DNA of 20,102 bases from CAYXDR01 sp046498185 (GTDB taxonomy: Bacteria; Desulfobacterota; DSM-4660; Desulfatiglandales; Desulfatiglandaceae): assembly GCA_046498185.1 (NCBI GenBank), contig JAWOBE010000193.1, positions 1-20,102 on the forward strand, in the 5' to 3' direction. Positions 8,778 through 16,491 of the stretch are shown one piece after another. Made by a program: the position numbers and the translations under genes. Position 1 is the stretch's first letter. Each line of letters begins with the position of its first letter. The notes under the pieces were generated by a model. That model worked only from the letters and a program-made list of their open reading frames with translations, was not told where the DNA came from and did no database searches.

Positions 8778-8792
8778 ATGCAACACTCTAGA

Positions 8793-8796
8793 TCCT
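8793..8796 (-). promoter_or_regulatory. Candidate ribosome binding site of pilM
   Basis: AGGA on the minus strand lies 6 bases before GTG (8786) and 9 before TTG (8783). The first ATG is 15 bases away, too far for ordinary use, so this short site favours a non-ATG start for pilM. Confidence 0.4.
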
Positions 8797-8850
8797 ATCC
8801 CGGAACCAAAATCCTTTCCTGCATGCCATTTATAATACACGAATAAATCA

Positions 8851-8879
8851 ATAAAAACACAGAAAAATATAATTGTCAA
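8851..8879 (-). promoter_or_regulatory. Putative sigma-70-type promoter of the pil operon
   Basis: On the minus strand a perfect TTGACA (8879-8874) is followed after 17 bases by TTTTAT (8856-8851). This would start transcription near 8844, giving a leader of about 60 bases before pilM. A second AT-rich candidate, TATAAT, lies farther upstream near 8915-8920 but lacks a good -35 box. Confidence 0.45.
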
Positions 8880-8958
8880 CACTCATATTTTAATTTAAAC
8901 CAATAAATATAGCTATTATACCTATAGCGTTTGCTTAATCTCTTTTCTACAATCTCCT

Positions 8959-8985
8959 GGTGATGACCTCTTCAAGGCCATCACC
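8959..8985. promoter_or_regulatory. Imperfect palindrome between pilM and lepB
   Basis: The arms GGTGATG and CATCACC, with inner CCT and AGG, are separated by the loop CTTCA; one A/C mismatch interrupts the arms. It lies in the divergent spacer, upstream of both genes. No T-run follows on either side, so a terminator is unlikely. It could be a protein operator or an RNA hairpin in the lepB leader; there is no further evidence for either. Confidence 0.4.
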
Positions 8986-9105
8986 GAAAAATATACCTTT
9001 ACAAAACAGAGTTTGAAAATTACAGTCCAGTCTTTACTTACGTTGAAGACACAAAGCTCAACGTCAGCTTGCGAAAATGCCACTTTCCGTTTTCAGCTTC
9101 ACAAC

Positions 9106-9111
9106 AGGAGG
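9106..9111 (+). promoter_or_regulatory. Ribosome binding site fixing a TTG start for lepB
   Basis: A perfect AGGAGG ends 6 bases before the TTG at 9118. The in-frame ATG at 9142 has only weak purine runs upstream, so the TTG start is favoured. Confidence 0.7.
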
Positions 9112-9117
9112 TTTTAA

Positions 9118-9720
9118 TTGGGCGGGAAAGGTTCAGGGTCAATGACGAAAAGGCGGAAAAGCATATGGCGGGAATACCTGGAGGCGGCGGTAATAGCCGT
9201 TATCCTGGCACTCTTCATCAGGACGTTCGTAGTGCAGGCATTCAAAATTCCTTCCGGTTCAATGGAACCGACGTTGCTGGTCGGAGACCACATTCTTGTA
9301 AACAAGTTTATTTACGGTATTAAGATGCCGTTCACCCGCAAAACGATCATCCCGGTTAAAGAACCGGATAGAGACGATGTTATCGTCTTTATATACCCCG
9401 TGGAACCTGATAAAGATTTCATAAAGAGAGTTATAGGACTGCCCGGCGACCGAATCGAGATATCCGGGCAGAGGATTTATATTAACGGAGCTCTTTATCA
9501 AGATGAATACGGAGCTTATACCGCCAGGCACGCGGAGCCGGGTCGCTCGCATTCCTGGGTGGTTCCGGAGGACCATGTATTCGTTATGGGCGACAACCGG
9601 GATCACAGCTACGACAGCCGGTTCTGGGGTTTCGTCCCTATAAGTTCGATAAAGGGTGAAGCTTTTATAATCTATTGGTCATGGCCGAACTGGAAACGAT
9701 CCTTCAGTTTGATCGAGTAA
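9118..9720 (+). CDS. lepB: Signal peptidase I
   Basis: 200 residues from a TTG start. This inner-membrane serine protease removes signal peptides from exported proteins. One transmembrane helix (about 22-39) is preceded by a basic segment (KRRK). Family boxes are visible: PSGSMEPTLLVGD with catalytic Ser48; FIKRVIGLPGDRIEI with general-base Lys103; and GDNRDHSYDSRFWG near residue 160. The length is that of the short single-anchor type common outside the Enterobacteria. The gene stands alone, divergent from pilM, and its last 17 bases overlap the end of the convergent NUDIX gene. It processes ordinary Sec substrates, not prepilins, which need PilD; its position beside the pilus operon need not imply a shared role. 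Confidence 0.95.
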   Translation: MGGKGSGSMTKRRKSIWREYLEAAVIAVILALFIRTFVVQAFKIPSGSMEPTLLVGDHILVNKFIYGIKMPFTRKTIIPVKEPDRDDVIVFIYPVEPDKDFIKRVIGLPGDRIEISGQRIYINGALYQDEYGAYTARHAEPGRSHSWVVPEDHVFVMGDNRDHSYDSRFWGFVPISSIKGEAFIIYWSWPNWKRSFSLIE

Positions 9721-10183
9721 CCGTAGAGTGTTGCTGCGTGGATCTACAGCAGGCTTCCCTGAGCCGTACGGCCTTGCGCAGTACAGTCGTGACTTCGGTG
9801 GAAACTTGGTGCGTTTGCAATATCTCGTCACCGGAAAGCAGCATCATTTCCCCCGCATCCGATCCAGCCACAGGGCTTCCGGAAATCACTTCGGCCCAGT
9901 AGTCCACCACAACGTAATGATAAACGATACGCCGCTCTTCGTCCCGGATCACCCTTTCAAAGATATCCAGAAGGCCTTTGACGGAAACATCGACTGAAAG
10001 CTCCTCCATGATTTCCCTCTTCAGTGCCTCCTCCAGGCTTTCTCCCAGTTCCACCAAGCCTCCCGGCAGGCTCCATCGCCCCTTGCCCGGTTCATTGTTC
10101 CTGCGGACCAAAATCACTGCATCCTCCCAAAAAACCACGGCGCCGACACCCACCATGGGCGAATCAGGGTACCTTCTTGACAC
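9704..10183 (-). CDS. NUDIX hydrolase
   Basis: 159 residues. NUDIX enzymes hydrolyse nucleoside diphosphates linked to another group. The NUDIX box is present at about residues 41-63: a Gly, five residues, Glu, seven residues, then REIMEEL; the usual final Gly is replaced by Ser (EELSV). The metal-binding REXXEE core is intact. The upstream GKGRWSLPGG and the strand VGVGAVVFWEDAVILVRR fit small pyrophosphatases of the MutT/ADP-ribose type; substrate cannot be told from sequence. The start is GTG, set by AGGAGG ending 5 bases upstream (10194-10189). The C-terminal 20 residues look unstructured (Ser, Thr, Gln, Arg rich) and are encoded where the gene overlaps lepB. Confidence 0.9.
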   Translation of the reverse strand: MSRRYPDSPMVGVGAVVFWEDAVILVRRNNEPGKGRWSLPGGLVELGESLEEALKREIMEELSVDVSVKGLLDIFERVIRDEERRIVYHYVVVDYWAEVISGSPVAGSDAGEMMLLSGDEILQTHQVSTEVTTVLRKAVRLREACCRSTQQHSTVTRSN

Positions 10184-10285
10184 GGTCGCCTCCTGAAAAA
10201 TTTATAAAGACCCTACTCCGCTTTTGCATGGCCAAAAACCCATCCGAAGCCTCTTCATAGCTTCTTATACACGGGCTTCTAATGC

Positions 10286-10314
10286 TTGACAATTATTCCA
10301 CAACAGGTTTATAT
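10286..10314 (+). promoter_or_regulatory. Putative sigma-70-type promoter of the pyruvate oxidoreductase gene
   Basis: TTGACA (10286-10291) is followed after 17 bases by TTATAT (10309-10314). Transcription would begin near 10321, leaving a leader of about 180 bases. A TATAAT at 10335-10340 is an alternative -10 box but has no matching -35. Confidence 0.5.
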
Positions 10315-10382
10315 GTATTGTTTAAAATTTCAGTTATAATAAGGTGTTTCTTTGTCTGTACATTGCTTCGGTATTATTACGG

Positions 10383-10475
10383 AGACTTGAGTCTTAAAAG
10401 CTGGAACGGCTGTCCGCCCTTTTATAGGGTGACCGGTTCCCCTAGACTCGAGACTAAAAAAAGTGAATTTTTCAC
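10383..10475 (+). promoter_or_regulatory. Structured leader RNA upstream of the pyruvate oxidoreductase gene
   Basis: Several nested complementary segments lie between the promoter and the start codon. CTTGAGTCT (10386-10394) pairs with AGACTCGAG (10444-10452) over 9 positions including one G-U pair. Inside it, GGAAC (10403-10407) pairs with GTTCC (10436-10440), GTC (10412-10414) with GAC (10431-10433) and CCC (10417-10419) with GGG (10427-10429), closing the loop TTTTATA. A second small hairpin follows, GTGAA (10463-10467) with TTCAC (10471-10475), just before the GAGGAAGG ribosome site. There is no T-run after either stem on the plus strand, so any control would act on translation, stability or protein binding. 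I do not recognise a known riboswitch class. The whole 10184-10502 spacer holds no gene. Confidence 0.5.
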
Positions 10476-10502
10476 CAGAAAGCGAGGAAGGAACAGAAAA
10501 TC

Positions 10503-13500
10503 ATGGACCCAGCTAAAACAATGACAATCGAAGGTAACGAAGCCGCCGCATACGTAGGCTACGGAATGAGTGATGTTGCATCCATTTATCCGATCACTCC
10601 GTCGAGCAACATGGGGGAATACGCCGATGCATGGGCGGCCCATGGCAAAAAGAATATTTTCGGCCAGGTGGTCAAGGTCGTTGAAATGCAATCCGAAGCC
10701 GGCGCCGCAGGAGCCTGTCACGGCGCTCTCGCCGGAGGTGCTTTAACAACCACATTTACCTGCTCGCAGGGCCTCCTCTTGATGATCCCGAACATGTATA
10801 AAATCTCCGGCGAAGTCATGCCGATGGTTATCCATGTTTCGGCCCGCGCACTGGCCGCCCATGCGCTTTCAATTTTCGGAGACCATTCGGATATCAACAC
10901 TTGTCGGGAAACCGGCTATTGCATGCTGGCTTCCGCTTCGGTCCAGGAAACAATGGACCTGGCACTGGTCGCCCACCTTGCCAGCGTCCGTGCAAGCCTA
11001 CCGTTTTTGCATTTTTTTGACGGCTTCCGTACCTCTCAGGAAATCCAGAAGATAGAAGCAATCGCTTATGAAGATATGGCCAAGCTTCTTGACTACGAGG
11101 CGGTCGAATACTTCAAATCCCGTGCGATGAATCCTGAGTTTCCCCATCTGCGCGGCACCAGCCAGTCCCCGGACGTGTATTTTCAAAATCGCGAGGCTGC
11201 CAACCCCTTCTATGCGGATATACCATATATCGTGCAGGAGGAGATGGACAAGGTAGGCGATCTGACCGGGCGGCGCTACAGGTTGTTCGACTATGTCGGC
11301 GATCCGGAAGCGGACCGCGTCGTAGTTTCGATGGCCTCAAGCTGCGATGTCATCGATGAAACGGTTAAATATTTGAACAAACAGGGCGAGCGTGTCGGAC
11401 TTCTGAAAGTACGTCTTTATATGCCGCTTTCAAAGGAGCATTTCCTTCGTGCGCTGCCGGCCACCGCGGAATGCATTACAGTGCTCGACCGCACCAAATC
11501 CCCGACAGGCGTCGGAGAGCCTCTTTATGGTGATATCTGCACCACGTTCATGGAAAACAACGACTCCCCGCTGATCCTCGGAGGTCGCTACGGCCTGGGA
11601 AGCAAAGACTTCACACCCACTATGGTAAAAGCCGTGTTCGACAACATGAGGGGACGGGAACCGAAGAAACATTTCACCGTTGGAATCGTCGACGATGTGA
11701 CTCACACCTCGCTCGAGCTGGGAGAAACCATCGACGTTTCGGCACCCGGCACAGTCAGGTGCAAATTCTGGGGGCTCGGTGCCGACGGTACAGTAGGCGC
11801 GAACAAAAATGCGATCAAAATTATCGGCGATGCCACAGACATGTATGCACAGGCTTATTTCGCTTATGACGCGAAGAAATCAGGCGGAATCACGATGTCT
11901 CACCTTCGCTTTTCTCCGGAACCCATCCAGTCGCCCTACCTGCTGGATACATGCGATTTTATAGCGTGCCACAACCCTTCATTCGTCGATGAATACGAAA
12001 TTCTGGAAGGCATCAAGAAGGGCGGTTCATTCCTGCTGAACTCTCCATGGAGCAGTGAAGAAATGGAGGCCAACCTGCCCAACCGCATGAAGCGTACTAT
12101 TGCTGAAAAAGAACTCCATTTTTTCAATATCGACGCTTTTAAAATCGCTGAAGAAATCGGGCTCGGCGCCCGGATCAACATGATCATGCAGGCGGCGTTT
12201 TTCAAAATCTCGAATGTGATCCCACCGGACCAAGCGTTTGATTATATGAAAAACGCAATCAAAAAGACCTACGGCAAAAAAGGTGAAAAGATCGTCCAGA
12301 TGAACTTTGATGCCGTGGAGAAAGGCAAGGATGCAATAGAAGATATCAAGTATCCGGAATCCTGGAAAAACGCAGGCCTCGACGCTTATATGGACAGAGA
12401 AGAGCCGGAATACGTCGAAAACGTGATGCGTCCCATTCTTGCTCAGCAGGGTGACAAACTGCCCGTCAGCGCATTCGAACCAGACGGCAGGATTCCAACG
12501 GCGACTTCACAATATGAAAAACGCGGTGTGGCCGTTCACGTGCCGGAATGGATTCCTGAAAATTGTATCCAGTGCAATCAATGTGCTTTCGTTTGCCCCC
12601 ATGCGGTTATCCGCCCGGTACTTGCCTCTCCCGAAGATTTGGAAGACGCTCCTGAAAATTTTGTTACCGTCGAAGCCAAAGGAAAGGATCTTAAGGGCTA
12701 CCGGTACCGGGTGCAGGTGAGCGTGCTCGACTGCACCGGATGCGGCAGCTGCGCCCAGGTTTGTCCGGCTAAAAACAAGGCTTTGGTCATGAAGCCGTTT
12801 AAGAGCCAGGAAGAAACCCAGGCGCGTAACCACCGCTACTCGCTGGATCTGCCCAGGATTAAAGATCCGATACCTCCGACCACGGTTAAAGGAAGTCAAT
12901 TCAGGCAGCCGTTGCTTGAGTTTTCGGGTGCTTGTCCCGGCTGTGGCGAGACGCCCTACATCAAGGTCATTACCCAGCTGTACGGCGACCGGATGCTGAT
13001 CGCCAATGCCACCGGATGTTCGTCGATATGGGGCGGATCGATGCCTTCCTGCCCTTACTGCGTGAATGAAGAAGGACACGGCCCGACCTGGGGGAATTCA
13101 CTTTTTGAAGACAACGCCGAATACGGCTTCGGAATGGCCCTTGCGACCGAACATGCTCGCAACAAATTGAAAGATCTTGCCAACGAAGCCCTGGAGCGGG
13201 GCGTTCCATCTGAAGTGGAATCAGCACTCAAAGAGTGGACCGAAAAATTTCTGGACGCTGAAGGATCCAGGGAAGCCGGTCGAAAAGCCGTGGAAGCAAT
13301 CGAAGTTACGCTTGCCTCGGAAAAAGTTGAATGCGAAGACCTGTTGTTTGAAATACTGGATAACAGCAATCACTTCACCAAAAAATCCATCTGGTGCATC
13401 GGTGGTGACGGTTGGGCCTATGATATTGGTTATGGAGGCTTGGACCACGTAATAGCAATGAATCACGATGTGAACATTTTCGTGCTCGATACGGAGGTTT

Positions 13501-14030
13501 ATTCCAATACGGGCGGCCAATCCTCAAAGGCCACGCAGACAAGCGCCGTAGCAAAGTTTTCGGCCGGCGGAAAACCTACCCGCAAAAAGGACCTCGGCAT
13601 GATGGCTACAACATATGGGTACGTATATGTCGCATCGGTGGCGATGGGAGCAAACCAGAACCAGTTCATGAAAGCAATTCTGGAAGCTGAAAGCTATCCC
13701 GGACCCTCGTTGATTATTGCCTACGCGCCTTGCATCAACCACGGTATCAATATGACCAAGAGCCAGGAAGAAGAAAAGAAAGCGGTGGAATCGGGGTATT
13801 GGCCTCTCTACCGTTACAATCCTTTACTGAAAAAAGAAGGCAAAAATCCCTTCATCCTTGACTCCAAGGAACCGAAGGGCAGTTTCCGGGACTTTTTGCT
13901 CGGCGAAATCCGCTACTCTTCACTGACCAGAACGTTCCCCGAACATGCGGAAAAGCTTTTCCAGCAGGCCGAAGAGGATATGAGAGAAAAGTATGCGGTC
14001 TACAAGGCAATGGCTGAAATGAATTATTAA
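10503..14030 (+). CDS. nifJ: Pyruvate:ferredoxin (flavodoxin) oxidoreductase, single-chain
   Basis: 1175 residues, close to the length of the single-chain Desulfovibrio enzyme. It oxidises pyruvate and CoA to acetyl-CoA, CO2 and reduced ferredoxin, and can run in reverse in autotrophs. Domains in order: pyrimidine-binding domain with YPITPSS (29-35); the transketolase C-like and CoA-side domains; the gamma domain (about 415-630, GLGADGTVGANKNAIK); a two-cluster ferredoxin domain with Cys688/691/694/698 and Cys744/747/750/754; and the thiamine-diphosphate domain with GDGWAYDIG (968-976) and NTGGQSSK. The proximal cluster ligands Cys811, Cys814 (CPGCGE), Cys839 (ATGCSS) and Cys1077 (APCINHG) are all present, so all twelve cluster cysteines are intact. 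The start follows GAGGAAGG. It is monocistronic between its own promoter and a strong terminator. Also called por. Confidence 0.97.
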   Translation: MDPAKTMTIEGNEAAAYVGYGMSDVASIYPITPSSNMGEYADAWAAHGKKNIFGQVVKVVEMQSEAGAAGACHGALAGGALTTTFTCSQGLLLMIPNMYKISGEVMPMVIHVSARALAAHALSIFGDHSDINTCRETGYCMLASASVQETMDLALVAHLASVRASLPFLHFFDGFRTSQEIQKIEAIAYEDMAKLLDYEAVEYFKSRAMNPEFPHLRGTSQSPDVYFQNREAANPFYADIPYIVQEEMDKVGDLTGRRYRLFDYVGDPEADRVVVSMASSCDVIDETVKYLNKQGERVGLLKVRLYMPLSKEHFLRALPATAECITVLDRTKSPTGVGEPLYGDICTTFMENNDSPLILGGRYGLGSKDFTPTMVKAVFDNMRGREPKKHFTVGIVDDVTHTSLELGETIDVSAPGTVRCKFWGLGADGTVGANKNAIKIIGDATDMYAQAYFAYDAKKSGGITMSHLRFSPEPIQSPYLLDTCDFIACHNPSFVDEYEILEGIKKGGSFLLNSPWSSEEMEANLPNRMKRTIAEKELHFFNIDAFKIAEEIGLGARINMIMQAAFFKISNVIPPDQAFDYMKNAIKKTYGKKGEKIVQMNFDAVEKGKDAIEDIKYPESWKNAGLDAYMDREEPEYVENVMRPILAQQGDKLPVSAFEPDGRIPTATSQYEKRGVAVHVPEWIPENCIQCNQCAFVCPHAVIRPVLASPEDLEDAPENFVTVEAKGKDLKGYRYRVQVSVLDCTGCGSCAQVCPAKNKALVMKPFKSQEETQARNHRYSLDLPRIKDPIPPTTVKGSQFRQPLLEFSGACPGCGETPYIKVITQLYGDRMLIANATGCSSIWGGSMPSCPYCVNEEGHGPTWGNSLFEDNAEYGFGMALATEHARNKLKDLANEALERGVPSEVESALKEWTEKFLDAEGSREAGRKAVEAIEVTLASEKVECEDLLFEILDNSNHFTKKSIWCIGGDGWAYDIGYGGLDHVIAMNHDVNIFVLDTEVYSNTGGQSSKATQTSAVAKFSAGGKPTRKKDLGMMATTYGYVYVASVAMGANQNQFMKAILEAESYPGPSLIIAYAPCINHGINMTKSQEEEKKAVESGYWPLYRYNPLLKKEGKNPFILDSKEPKGSFRDFLLGEIRYSSLTRTFPEHAEKLFQQAEEDMREKYAVYKAMAEMNY

Positions 14031-14064
14031 AGCTGACAAGGCTTATTTTCCGAGAAGCCTCCTT

Positions 14065-14104
14065 AAAAAAACGCCCGGTGCGGAAACGCGCCGGGCGTTT
14101 TTTT
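14065..14104. terminator. Bidirectional intrinsic terminator
   Basis: A 12-base-pair stem (14071-14082 with 14087-14098, one G-U pair, very GC-rich) closes a GAAA tetraloop. It is flanked by seven A on the left and seven T on the right, so it works on both strands. It separates the convergent oxidoreductase gene and surE. Confidence 0.93.
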
Positions 14105-14109
14105 ACTTA

Positions 14110-14892
14110 TCAACTTATAAGGTCCTGTATCTTGGGGATAACCTTGCAGCCGAGCTCATCCAGGCTTCGATCGCATGTGAGGTCATAATGAATCGGTGTG
14201 ATGGTCACCATCCCTCGCTTGAGCGCATAAACATCGGTGTCTTCCGCGCCCTCCCCGCAAAAAGCCTCTTCACCGGCCAGCCAGTAGTACTCACGGCCTC
14301 TGGGGTCGATTCGCTTTTCATAACGATCTTTGAACCTCAATGTAGCTTGGCGGACAACGGCTATACCCGCGATGGCCGGTGTCGCCAGCGCCGGGATATT
14401 GATGTTGAAAGCCACACCATCAGGCCAATTACTTATATTCTCTATAAAATTAACGATACCGGGCAACAGGGAGGCAGCAGTCGTAAAGTCAGGATTCACT
14501 CGCTCATCCAGCGAAACCGCTGCAGCCCTCAACCCCAGAAATGCACCTTCGGTGGCCGCCGACACAGTACCTGAATAGAGGATGTTCACCCCTAAATTGG
14601 CACCTGCATTTATACCGGAGACCACCATGTCCGGCTTGGTATCCAAAAGTTCCTGTACAGCCATCTTGACACAATCCGCAGGAGTGCCATTCACCGCATA
14701 TCCGTAAAGATCCCCGTTTCTCCGAGCCTCATGAACTCTCAACGGCGAATTCAAGGTGATGCCGTGTCCAACGGCACTGACTTCCCCATCCGGTGCGACG
14801 ATGTCGATACGGTGTTTATCCTTCAAAGCATTGAATAAAGCGTAAAGGCCTGGAGCATATATGCCGTCGTCATTGGTCAACAGAATGTACAA
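14110..14892 (-). CDS. surE: 5'-nucleotidase / survival protein SurE
   Basis: About 260 residues. SurE is a metal-dependent nucleoside monophosphate phosphatase involved in stress survival and nucleotide salvage. The N-terminal metal site LLTNDDG, the VSGINAGANLG loop and SGTVSAATEGAFLGL are family signatures; the C-terminal part (RGMVTITPI) is the usual dimerisation arm region. Start: an ATG at 14904 is in frame, but a GGAGGGG stretch directly after it lies just upstream of TTG at 14892, and starting there gives M-Y-I-L-L-T-N-D-D-G, the exact spacing of most SurE proteins (E. coli begins MRILLSNDDG). I therefore prefer the TTG. The gene stops just beyond the shared terminator and is divergent from the histidine kinase gene. 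Confidence 0.93.
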   Translation of the reverse strand: MYILLTNDDGIYAPGLYALFNALKDKHRIDIVAPDGEVSAVGHGITLNSPLRVHEARRNGDLYGYAVNGTPADCVKMAVQELLDTKPDMVVSGINAGANLGVNILYSGTVSAATEGAFLGLRAAAVSLDERVNPDFTTAASLLPGIVNFIENISNWPDGVAFNINIPALATPAIAGIAVVRQATLRFKDRYEKRIDPRGREYYWLAGEEAFCGEGAEDTDVYALKRGMVTITPIHYDLTCDRSLDELGCKVIPKIQDLIS

Positions 14893-14895
14893 AAT

Positions 14896-14902
14896 CCCCT
14901 CC
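14896..14902 (-). promoter_or_regulatory. Ribosome binding site favouring the TTG start of surE
   Basis: GGAGGGG on the minus strand begins with the last base of the in-frame ATG and lies 3-5 bases before TTG at 14892. Nothing comparable precedes the ATG. Confidence 0.55.
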
Positions 14903-14992
14903 ATGAATTTCCGCGCATGTCCTAATCTGATAAATTATTAAAATATCAATCAGTTAAGACCTTGCCGGTGTTTTGTTTGCCTGTGGTTTCCA

Positions 14993-15021
14993 TATAATGT
15001 ATATTAATAATTTGTATATTA
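14993..15021 (+). promoter_or_regulatory. AT-rich promoter-like region with a direct repeat upstream of the histidine kinase
   Basis: TATAAT (14993-14998) overlaps the first of two copies of TGTATATTA (14998-15006 and 15013-15021, 15 bases apart). The -35 region is poor (TTTTGT at 16-base spacing). The surE/kinase spacer (14905-15129) is strongly AT-rich here and holds no other gene. Confidence 0.3.
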
Positions 15022-15129
15022 TATTTTTATCATATTCTGGTACGTGGCCGTTCCAGGAAAGACCAATATTTACGACCGGCTTGCGGAAATGTCAATCGTG
15101 CCCGGGATCGGCCTTGCAGGTGGTTTCTT

Positions 15130-16491
15130 TTGGGGTGCATGATGAAAGAGGTTCCCGGAGACAAGACGCGCAAGGAACTTGACACATTGCTTCGTTTCAG
15201 CGCAATCGTCAATTCCTCTTTACAGATAGAGGAAGTGCTGAGCCATGCGATCAAATGGGCCGAGGAATTCGTAGATGCGGAAGCCAGCAATATTTACGAA
15301 CTCCACGAGGAAACCGGCGAATTGTTCGTTCGCGTCGCACGCGGCGAGAAAAAATCGCTCGAAGGTCTGCGACTCAAGATCGGCGAGGGGGTCGCAGGAA
15401 AAGTGGTTCAAACCGGTGAGCCCATGGTTGTCCAAGATACTTCCCTTGAGCAGAATTTCTCTCCGATATTCGACCAGATCACGGGTTTTGTCACGAGATC
15501 CATGATATGCGTGCCATTACTCGTCCGGGGCCATCCGGTCGGTGCTCTTCAGGTTCTGAATAAACGAAACGGCGAGTTCACTTCGAACGACCTGGAACTA
15601 TTGACTATAATGGCTCACCAAATCGCTGTGGCCATAGAAAACGCCAAATTGTACGGCAGGCTCCAGGAACGTTTTGAGCTTGCTGAAAAAGAACTTTCCA
15701 CAATTCAGCAGAGATTGATCCGCTCCGAACGCCTTGCGGCGGTCGGAAACCTGGTTCAGGGAATATCGCACGAAATACGTAATCCCATCACCACGATCGG
15801 CGGCTTTGCCCAACGTATCAAGAAAGATATGTGTTCCGACAATGAAAAGCTCGCCGGTTACGTGGACATCATTCTCTATGAGGCACAACGCCTCGAAAAA
15901 GTTCTCACAGATATTCATGAATTCGCCGAACTGCTTTCAGCGGAGCCGACCCTTTCTGACTTAAACACTATTATGAATAGTTTGAAAGAAAAATTCATTG
16001 CAATCTCGCGCGACCAAGGTATCCAGATCCGTGCAAGCATTCCAGACGATCTTCCATGTATAACAATGGACGCGCAGCAGATAGAGTTCGCTTTGTTTAA
16101 TATAGTTCAAAATTCTGTTGAATCCATGAACGAAGGCGGCATTCTGAGTATCGAGGTCAAAGTCGTTTCCGGCCGGATCGTGATTTCGGTGGCCGATACA
16201 GGATGTGGAATCGATGCCGAAAACCTCGACGAAGTCTACGATCCATTTTTTAGTTCAAAGACCAAAGGTGCAGGCCTTGGCTTAACCATGGTCCACCAAA
16301 TCGTTGTGAACCATTGTGGGCGCATCTCGATTGAAAGTGAGAAAGGGAAAGGCACCACCGTTGTCATCGAGTTGCCCCTTTTCCAGCCCGGTTATTCCGA
16401 AAACGGGGACTTCAAGGTGGAAAGTGTGCCGTTGCCCGACTCCATGTCCTGTCCTGTTCTCGAGCCGCTCAACGGGGAAGCTATGCGATGA
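15130..16491 (+). CDS. Soluble GAF-domain sensor histidine kinase
   Basis: 453 residues with no transmembrane helix, so cytoplasmic. A GAF sensor domain (about 18-172: GLRLKIGEGVAGKVVQTGE, MICVPLLVRGHPVGALQVLN) is joined by a coiled coil (176-200) to a HisKA dimerisation domain with phosphoacceptor His214 (GISHEIRNPI) and a HATPase_c domain with N box (Asn324/Asn328), G1 (DTGCG, 356-360), F box (FFSSK) and G2 (GAGLGL, 380-385). All catalytic motifs are intact. No GAF ligand can be named. No response regulator lies in the window, so it is an orphan kinase here. The start may be TTG at 15130 (AGGTGG 6 bases upstream) or ATG at 15139 or 15142. It overlaps the next gene by ATGA, so the two are probably translated together. 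About 35 residues after the kinase domain are non-conserved. Confidence 0.92.
   Translation: MGCMMKEVPGDKTRKELDTLLRFSAIVNSSLQIEEVLSHAIKWAEEFVDAEASNIYELHEETGELFVRVARGEKKSLEGLRLKIGEGVAGKVVQTGEPMVVQDTSLEQNFSPIFDQITGFVTRSMICVPLLVRGHPVGALQVLNKRNGEFTSNDLELLTIMAHQIAVAIENAKLYGRLQERFELAEKELSTIQQRLIRSERLAAVGNLVQGISHEIRNPITTIGGFAQRIKKDMCSDNEKLAGYVDIILYEAQRLEKVLTDIHEFAELLSAEPTLSDLNTIMNSLKEKFIAISRDQGIQIRASIPDDLPCITMDAQQIEFALFNIVQNSVESMNEGGILSIEVKVVSGRIVISVADTGCGIDAENLDEVYDPFFSSKTKGAGLGLTMVHQIVVNHCGRISIESEKGKGTTVVIELPLFQPGYSENGDFKVESVPLPDSMSCPVLEPLNGEAMR

Noticed and set aside
8778..8882. Upstream extension of pilM to an ATG at 8882
   Set aside because: The extra residues are hydrophobic and unlike PilM, the region contains the TTGACA/TTTTAT promoter candidate, and family members begin near the GLDIGS motif.
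10381..10455. Possible tRNA or TPP riboswitch in the oxidoreductase leader
   Set aside because: GGTTC resembles a T-arm and the gene product uses thiamine diphosphate, but there is no cloverleaf or acceptor stem, and the conserved TPP riboswitch segments are not visible.
10455..10475. Small hairpin with T-run on the minus strand as a terminator
   Set aside because: The stem has only five A/T-rich pairs and no minus-strand gene ends there; the T-run is simply the complement of the A-run before the plus-strand hairpin.
12507..13079. 190-residue open frame on the minus strand inside the pyruvate oxidoreductase gene
   Set aside because: It is antisense to the ferredoxin and thiamine domains, whose motifs are intact; its translation shows no family feature and no clear ribosome site.
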